NCBI RefSeq assembly: GCF_000770585.1
Contig: NZ_JNCF01000006.1
Coordinates: forward strand, 24,856-88,855
DNA: 64,000 bases
Direction of reading: 5' to 3'
Origin: Legionella norrlandica
Lineage (GTDB): Bacteria > Pseudomonadota > Gammaproteobacteria > Legionellales > Legionellaceae
Part shown: positions 57,977-64,000 of the stretch, in pieces
How positions within the stretch are numbered: position 1 is the stretch's first letter
How the letters are laid out: every line of letters starts with the position of its first letter
Translations under genes and position numbers: made by a program
The notes under the pieces: model-generated
Told to the model about the DNA's origin: nothing
The model's input: the letters and a program-made list of their open reading frames with translations, nothing else
Database searches by the model: none

Positions 57977-60441
57977 ATGCCTATTCGACGTTTAACTCTA
58001 GGAGATAAAAGCCAAGTCCTTGCTTTAGATAAAGTTATTTTTAGTACCGTTGATCCCGAAGGTGGATGGAGGGAAAGCGATTTCAATCAGTTTTTTAATG
58101 AAGAAAGCTGTTATGTTTTTTATGAGGAAAAACGGCCTGATGTAATTATTGGATATATTTTTGCAACCCAAGAAAAAGACCAAACTTATATTAGTAATCT
58201 AGGCTCAGATCCTAGAACTGGGAAGCGTGGCATTGGTACAGCACTTATGCAAAAAGTGATGTTACAAGAGGATGAGAATTCTAAAAAAAATAATCGACCC
58301 TTTGCAATAAAATTGCACGCTGATAATGATAACGAGAATGCCATCCGATTCTATAAAAATCTTGGATTTAAAGAAGAGGGCCGAGATAGTCACGGAATAA
58401 AAATGACTGCTACGGCGTTACCTGAAAAATTCAAAAATAAGGAAATACAGCCTCCCGTTCCAATGTCTAGAAAAGCTTTGATTATAAGAAATGTTGATGG
58501 GATTCAATATGATGACTTAAAAGTTGCTTTAGATGGTTTAGAACCGGATGAACAAGCCCCACGAGAATTTAATGAATTAATTCATCTTGTACAATCCAAC
58601 ACCCTATCTGACAGCGATCGCTTAAATCATGCTCTTGATTTATTTAAGCTGGAAATAGTACGTGATTATATTTACGAAACTGTTAAAGAAAAGACAGGAA
58701 GCTATGTCATCTATCATCTTAATGGGTTAGAAGATACTGGAAGAATCAACAATAAAAATGCCACGTACATCATAGAAAAAATGGCGAAAATAGCTCCTAA
58801 TACCGATTTTGATATGTTGTATCTTGGAGGAGGACATGGAGATCCATCCCAAGGTTTAAGCAATCTCAGTAAGCGGCAATTAGAGGGTATTACGGATATT
58901 CTGAATAATAGAAATATCAAATTTTCTGCAGTGATATTAGGTAGTTGTTTTAGTACCGCCTACTTAGGTTTATGTCAGCCTTTTTTAAAAGATCATGGTG
59001 TTACGATAAGTAACTCATTGGAATGTGGAGGGGATAATAATTTTAAGCCGGCGATGCAGTGGATAAAAGGACAACGACAAGAATTCTATTCCGATGAGGA
59101 TATCCGTAATTCTATTCCTGTTTATCAAGAAACTCGAGCCGCCATGAGGCGAGTATTTGAAGGAGGAGTTCCTCCCGGTGAAGAGTTACCTGATGAATAC
59201 AGCAAGTTGTTAGATGCTTATAAGCAATTTGTTCAGACCGAAGTGCCAGGGTTACCAGAAGAGGAATTTTATGCGTTGGGGGAAGATCTCTTCAATAGAG
59301 ATTTAGAGGAATTTATTATTGAAATGCAATTTGAAAGGGAACTGCTCCATAAAGAAAAAATTCAGGAAATATTAGGAAACTATCCCAAATTAAGTGAGCA
59401 TATTAAAATTCTTGCTGATAAGAAAGGCGAGAAAGCAATTTTTGATGCATTAACTAATTGCATTAAGCCAACCCCAACTTCTCTAGTAGTGGGAACTGCA
59501 AAAACTGTAACTATGTTTAATTTTAGTGAAGCTAATGTCATGCCCGCGAATGCAGACGAGGAATTTCAAGGAAACTATCGCTTAGTACGGGATAAAGTTA
59601 GACGGTCGGGGCAGTTTACAGAAATTAATGAGGTACTCAACGATTTTAATGACATATCGGCAAAGAGACAATTTAATAATGTATTTATTCAAGCAACAAA
59701 ATTCTTAGAGCCGCAGGAGAGAGAAGCTCAAAAACATCACCCAGAGCAAGAACGTTTAATTCGCCAGCAGCAGGAACGAGAAGCTCAAGAGCGCCATGCA
59801 GAGCAAGAACGTTTAATTCGCCAGCAGCAGGAGCGAGAAGCTCAAGACCGTGCAGAGCAAGAACGCTTAATTCACCAACAGCAGGAGCGAGAAGTCCAAG
59901 AGCACCGCGCAGAGCAAAAAGGTTTAGCTCATCAACAGCAAGAGAGAGAGACCCAATATCGTGATGCAGAGCAGGAACGTTTAACCTGTCTGCAAAATGG
60001 GCATGCACAGAACCAACAGGCTTTTGCGGCACAACTTAAGTTGTTGCATGATAAAATGACTGATCTGGATAAACGTGGAATGGAAAAAGCCCGGAGGCTG
60101 CATTGATACTGCATAAACAGTTAAATGAAGCTGGGACGATTTATTTCTCTAAAGAGCCAACTTTGCAAACGTATAAAACCTTCAAAAAGAATTGTGATGC
60201 TTATATCCAAGAAGCGCGAAAAGAACTGGATGAGCACAGAGGTTGCTCTAGTTTTCTAACTAATTTAGCCTTATGGATTGGTACTTTGGGTATTGGCATA
60301 CTCGTGAAAGGAGCAATTAATCTGGCAAATAACAGATCTTTTTTCTTTGTCCATGAAACGGACTCAAGTAAAACGGTAAAAGGGATTGAAGAAGCAATTA
60401 ATAATGCAGCACCAAAACCAAGCTGGCTTAGTAGCGAATAA
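57977..60441 (+). CDS. GNAT / clan-CD-peptidase-like / coiled-coil candidate effector (frameshifted)
   Basis: 821 residues after one C is restored in CCC at 60090-60092, which joins EKAPEAALILHKQLNEAG; otherwise a 709-residue frame and a 112-codon frame. Start ATG 57977 begins MPIRRLTLGDKSQVL, a GNAT acetyltransferase (to about 150) with GKRGIGTALMQKV and AIRFYKNLGFKEEG. A middle domain has YLGGGHGDPSQG (His287) and SAVILGSCFS (Cys324), each after a hydrophobic strand, the His/Cys layout of clan CD peptidases. Then five REAQERHAEQERLIRQQQE repeats (581-674) and a C-terminal module with ELDEHRGCSSF and one membrane segment (LTNLALWIGTLGIGILVKG). I recall that end module from other Legionella proteins but cannot verify it. 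Confidence 0.65.
59717..59998 (+). repeat. 57-bp in-frame tandem repeat (5 copies, one of 54 bp)
   Basis: Units starting GARMGAGAAGCTCAAG (variants) recur five times and encode 19-residue coiled-coil blocks rich in Glu, Gln and Arg. One copy lacks a codon. Copy-number change would keep the reading frame. Confidence 0.85.
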
Positions 60442-60593
60442 TGCTAAGTTACAGGATTATAAATTTTAGGTCATAAGTTAGCTTGCCAATGCCAAATTGG
60501 AGTTAAGACTGATGTGTTGACAATCGCTTTCCTAACTCCCTATTAAGTATCTTAAAAAATACTATGATATAAGGAGAGGTGCGGAGAGAAGAA

Positions 60594-61907
60594 ATGATTC
60601 AACAAGACCCCGTTTTAATTAAGTCTGAAGGGGATAAAGCCTTAGAAGCAGGGGATCTGCCGCTTGCTTTAAAATTTTATGATCAGGCATTAGAAATAAA
60701 TCCCCAATTTTCTGAGGCATATTATCAAAAGGGAACTGCCTTATTAAGAATGGGAGAAGCTATAAAAGCTGCAGCTATGTTTTGGCAGGCTTATTTATTT
60801 AGCCAGTTCAAAATGGAAATAGGCTTAATGACGGCAAAAACTCTGGCTCATGCCAAGAATTCTCTTTCAGCCTGCAAACTTTTTGAGACCTTTAGAATTG
60901 AAGACATGGATCGCGAAAGTCTCTCTTATTATTTGTATGCATTGAGGCTGCAGGGGAGGATTAAAGAAGCATACGCCTTGTTTCCATATTTTAAGGACGA
61001 CAATTCCCCTAAAACTAATTGGGCAAAAGCGATGGTCTTGCTTGACTTAAACAAAATTAATGAAGCATGTGCATTGCTCGAGCCACTTGAGGAAACGGAT
61101 AATGACGGGCATATCACTGTTTTGCTTCATGCCGTATATATCGCCTTAAATGATAAAACCTCAGAGAAGTCTCTTTTAGACAGAGCAATTAAGCGAATAA
61201 GCAATAACGATTATTTTTGTTGCCAGAGAATTGCAATTGATATTCTTGACGGATTAAATAATATTCCCATAGACGCTTATCGCTCGTTCAGGCGATTTGA
61301 TCTGATAGATGCAGCTGATTATCTTCATAAAAATTCGGATAAAAATCTCATCTCCTGTGGTACAACTTTTCAAACATTTGATTTATTAGCTCCTCATGTT
61401 ACTTCGACAGGAATAATATTGGAATTTGGAGTAAGATTTGGCTACTCGATTTCTCATATTGCTGAGCTTTTCCCCGAGCGCCAAATTTTCGGATTTGATA
61501 GTTTCCAAGGCCTACCTGAAGATTGGCATCATGAAAAAGCTGGCTCCTATTCCACGTATGGTAAAGTTCCTTCTGTTGCTGATAATGTGACTTTAATAGC
61601 TGGATGGTTTAATGAAACGTTGCCTGATTTTAAAAAAAATCATCAGGATCCTATTGCTTTTATGAACATAGATTGTGATCTTTATTCTTCTACGAAATTA
61701 ATTTTCGATGAATTAAGTGCACAGATTATTCCTGGTACGATCATAGTTTTCGATGAGTACATCGGGAATGCTACATGGCGTCAAGATGAGTTTAAGGCTT
61801 TTCAAGAGTGGGTTAAAGGAAATAAAGTAAAATATCGTTATTTAACAGCGAGTTTTTATACAAAACAAGTATCGGTGCAAATTCTTGATAAAAAGAAAGA
61901 AAAATAA
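60594..61907 (+). CDS. TPR domain plus TylF-type O-methyltransferase
   Basis: 437 residues from ATG at 60594, five bases after GGAGAG; a GTG at 60579 is the alternative. The N-terminus has tetratricopeptide units (GDKALEAGDLPLALKFYDQAL, EINPQFSEAYYQKGTALLRMG). From about residue 270, the SAM domain ILEFGVRFGYSISHIAEL, FGFDSFQGLPEDW, FMNIDCDLYSSTKLI and VFDEYIG are TylF/macrocin O-methyltransferase motifs. Probably methylates a sugar or glycan; no glycan genes are adjacent. Confidence 0.85.
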   Translation: MIQQDPVLIKSEGDKALEAGDLPLALKFYDQALEINPQFSEAYYQKGTALLRMGEAIKAAAMFWQAYLFSQFKMEIGLMTAKTLAHAKNSLSACKLFETFRIEDMDRESLSYYLYALRLQGRIKEAYALFPYFKDDNSPKTNWAKAMVLLDLNKINEACALLEPLEETDNDGHITVLLHAVYIALNDKTSEKSLLDRAIKRISNNDYFCCQRIAIDILDGLNNIPIDAYRSFRRFDLIDAADYLHKNSDKNLISCGTTFQTFDLLAPHVTSTGIILEFGVRFGYSISHIAELFPERQIFGFDSFQGLPEDWHHEKAGSYSTYGKVPSVADNVTLIAGWFNETLPDFKKNHQDPIAFMNIDCDLYSSTKLIFDELSAQIIPGTIIVFDEYIGNATWRQDEFKAFQEWVKGNKVKYRYLTASFYTKQVSVQILDKKKEK

Positions 61908-61917
61908 ATATAAGCAT

Positions 61918-61960
61918 AAAAACTACCACGTTTATTATTAATAAAAACGAGGTAGTTTTT
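61918..61960. terminator. Bidirectional terminator
   Basis: AAAAACTACC and GGTAGTTTTT plus inner CGTTT/AAACG pairing form a long stem flanked by A and T runs, between the methyltransferase and the convergent cold-shock gene. Confidence 0.85.
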
Positions 61961-61972
61961 AGGGAATGCGTC

Positions 61973-62188
61973 TTATATAATGGTTACTTCTTCAGCTTGA
62001 AAACCTTTAGCCCCTTTCGTAACAACAAATTCCACACGCTGTCCTTCTCGTAAAGTTTTGCGTTCTGCATTACTTACGATAGAGCGGAAGTGAACAAATA
62101 CATCATCTTGACCATTATCACGACTAATAAAGCCATAACCTTTATCATCATTAAACCACTTAACGTGGCCAGTTTCTTTCACAGACAT
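61973..62188 (-). CDS. Cold-shock protein, CspA family
   Basis: 71 residues from ATG at 62188, with TTGGAA upstream; an upstream in-frame start adds an unlikely leader. [18 protein letters not shown] is RNP1, [10 protein letters not shown] is RNP2, and the fold closes with [19 protein letters not shown]. Binds single-stranded RNA or DNA and melts structure. Its own 5' region (62189-62520) could hold a long leader as in other csp genes. Confidence 0.93.
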   Translation of the reverse strand: MSVKETGHVKWFNDDKGYGFISRDNGQDDVFVHFRSIVSNAERKTLREGQRVEFVVTKGAKGFQAEEVTII

Positions 62189-62520
62189 TTCAAAATTCCA
62201 AATAAAATTAAACAAATACTTGTCCAAAGCGTTCAAAGAAAAAATACAATGTCATTATCGAGGGAAATTCGCAACCAGGTTTAATAAAAGGAAGGATTTT
62301 GCCGAAAACCAAGATTTTAACCAAAAATGCTCGTAGAACAAGTAATAATAATTATAATACACTAATCTACAAATAGCGAGCATTATGTACAATGTCTCCC
62401 ATAAATGCACCACTATTACACTGCTATGGGCTAGTAATACGGGCCTCTGTTTTTTTAGGCATTTCTAAAGTCCAGTTATATATAAATACCATAAGAATTG
62501 AATCAAATCAGCTTTTGAGT
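62189..62520. other. Intergenic region upstream of the cold-shock gene
   Basis: 332 bases; likely promoter and 5' leader of the csp gene on the minus strand. No distinct hairpin or ORF could be supported. Confidence 0.4.
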
Positions 62521-63894
62521 TTATAGAGAAGAAAAAACATTGGGTAGCATAGGTTGCAATTTATTGGCTAATTCCAGGAGTAATAAATCATTTCCTTTTG
62601 CAGCGCCCATTTGAATAGAAACCGGTAGATGTTTTTGAAACATAACCGGCAGGGTCATAGCAGGTAATCCTGCCTGATTAAACAAGGAAGTGAAGGGAGA
62701 AAATTCTATATTTTTTTGTAAATAAGTATTGAACTCCTCATCTGTTCGTAATTGCCCAATTAATAGAGGTAATTGGGCTAAAGCGGGTGTTAGAATGATG
62801 TCTGTTTTTTCTAACAATTCGTGTAAAGGCCTTAGTAATTGATATAACCTATTTTTCGCAGCAATTAATTCATGAGCCTTAAGTGTTTTTCCTCTGTGAT
62901 AAAACTCCCAGGTAATGGGTTCTAGTTCATCAATTTGAGGTTTTCTACCAATGTTTAGTTCTTGTGCCTTTACCATGGCGTAGGTGTTTGCTGCAATTAA
63001 AGTGAGCGAACAAGTACCTATACTGGTTAAATCCAAAGTCAAATTTACTTTATTTAACTCATACCCCATATTTTTTAAATTTTTCTTTATTTCTTCTATG
63101 GCTTCCAGACACTCAGGAGCAATCGCAACATCTACAAAGGCTCCCTCCAATTGAGATATGGTTAAATGTTTCTTCTTTTTAGAACAAGCTGTTAGTGGTG
63201 CAGTATTAACCAGATTTTTAAATAATGCAATAGAATCTCTAATCGAACGGCTTAGCAGGAAATTGGTGGCCATCCCTGACCACAATTCATCAACCCACGG
63301 ACCAGAAGGAATTAAACCAGTTGTGGGTTTAAATCCAAATAAACCGCAGCATGCTGCAGGAATACGTATGGAACCTCCTCCATCGCTTGCTGTAGCGATA
63401 GGAGCTATTCCCCCTACTATTGCAGCAGCAGAGCCTCCAGAGGATCCGCCAGCAGTTCTCGTGATATCAAAAGGATTTCTACAAGGTCCCCATAAAGCAG
63501 ATTCCGTTACGTAGGAAAGACCTAATTCCGGAGTATTGGTTTTAGCAACAGGGACAAAGCCCAAACCGATCAATTTATTAATCAAGTCGCTATTGGCTGC
63601 CCCTATATTATTGGCAAAGAAATGAGATCCTTCTGTTTGCCTAATCCCTTCCATGGCATGCCCTAAATCCTTAACTAATAAAGGTACGCCATAATATGGT
63701 TCATGACCTTTCATTTTGGCAAGACACTGGTGAGCAAACTCAAAGCAATCAGTGACTACGGCATTTAATATGGGGTTTATTTCATGCAAACGTTCTTGTG
63801 CACACTTTAATACTTCCTTAGCACTAACTTCTTGATTTTTAATAAGCTTGGCTAGCCCATGCACATCATAACGAATGTATTCATTAATGAACAT
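62521..63894 (-). CDS. Amidase (amidase signature family)
   Basis: 457 residues from ATG at 63894, with AAGGAA upstream. VPLLVKDLGH holds the catalytic lysine, and GGSSGGSAAAIVGGIAPIA then SDGGGSIRIPAACCGLFGFKP holds the cis-Ser and nucleophilic Ser of the Ser-Ser-Lys triad. The length fits stand-alone amidases such as NylA- or 6-aminohexanoate-like enzymes more than GatA, which has a longer C-terminus. Hydrolyses an amide; the substrate is not predictable. Only the probable promoter region (63895-64000) follows before the window end. Confidence 0.9.
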   Translation of the reverse strand: MFINEYIRYDVHGLAKLIKNQEVSAKEVLKCAQERLHEINPILNAVVTDCFEFAHQCLAKMKGHEPYYGVPLLVKDLGHAMEGIRQTEGSHFFANNIGAANSDLINKLIGLGFVPVAKTNTPELGLSYVTESALWGPCRNPFDITRTAGGSSGGSAAAIVGGIAPIATASDGGGSIRIPAACCGLFGFKPTTGLIPSGPWVDELWSGMATNFLLSRSIRDSIALFKNLVNTAPLTACSKKKKHLTISQLEGAFVDVAIAPECLEAIEEIKKNLKNMGYELNKVNLTLDLTSIGTCSLTLIAANTYAMVKAQELNIGRKPQIDELEPITWEFYHRGKTLKAHELIAAKNRLYQLLRPLHELLEKTDIILTPALAQLPLLIGQLRTDEEFNTYLQKNIEFSPFTSLFNQAGLPAMTLPVMFQKHLPVSIQMGAAKGNDLLLLELANKLQPMLPNVFSSL

Positions 63895-64000
63895 GCGAAA
63901 TTCCTTGAGATGAAAATTGTACACCTATGGGTAATTTTATGGATTAATTATAGCAAAAAAAGGATTATTTGACCCGCTATACTAAAATATTCTCTCGAGT

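Noticed and set aside
59685..60032. Minus-strand ORF of 115 codons with a Leu/Ala repeat
   Set aside because: It is the antisense of the QEREAQ coiled-coil repeat.

Overview
The window is an AT-rich gammaproteobacterial chromosome segment, most probably from Legionella. The reasons are gene content (gidAB-parAB block, caa3-type cox operon, ubiE-ubiJ-ubiB-tatAB block), several lineage-type proteins with hydrophobic hairpins and coiled coils that look like Dot/Icm substrates, and short interspersed repeats. The species cannot be fixed; a capsule-bearing Legionella is plausible because of the Kps-like trio.

Region 1 (1-20.5 kb) is a surface-glycan locus. It holds a partial sulfotransferase, GT2-type glycosyltransferases, a two-domain methyltransferase, a DegT-type sugar aminotransferase, a hexapeptide acyltransferase, a minus-strand operon of four genes joined by 4-bp ATGA overlaps (sulfotransferase/coiled coil, then three glycosyltransferases), and rmlA. 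It is littered with decay: an IS110 remnant with a possible bridge-RNA region, an IS4-like transposase scrap, and a stop-ridden copy of a glycosyltransferase. Region 2 (20.8-24.9 kb) is a KpsE/KpsD/KpsF-like capsule export and arabinose-5-phosphate isomerase operon. Region 3 (25-36.5 kb) is mostly housekeeping: mltB, a flavoprotein, msrBA, tatA/tatB, ubiB, ubiJ, ubiE, a DUF1841 protein, a LysE exporter, a GT4 enzyme and a Rieske protein. It contains an unusual UbiB-UbiJ chimera. Region 4 (36.8-42.8 kb) is a respiratory operon: multihaem cytochrome c, coxB with a fused cytochrome c domain, coxA, ctaG, coxC. Region 5 (42.9-51.6 kb) runs leftward: mnmG, rsmG, parA, parB, a large membrane/coiled-coil protein, mscL and manC. 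Region 6 (51.7-64 kb) has queC, two hydrophobic-domain proteins, ubiX, an alpha/beta hydrolase, a DUF2807 lipoprotein, an RNase T2, a GNAT/clan-CD-peptidase-like candidate effector, a TPR-methyltransferase, a cold-shock protein and an amidase.

A recurring oddity is that eight genes are each broken by what looks like loss of a single base, mostly in a short mononucleotide run, and each becomes full length when one base is restored. These are annotated over their full extent. The uniform direction, and the involvement of coxA, point to base-calling error more than to gene decay. Raw-read support would settle it.

Functionally, the glycan locus and capsule export trio imply a decorated, possibly sulfated, surface polysaccharide. 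manC and rmlA supply GDP-mannose and dTDP-sugar precursors. No Wzx/Wzy and no KpsM/KpsT transporter lies in the window, so the system is incomplete here. No rRNA, tRNA or CRISPR array was recognised.
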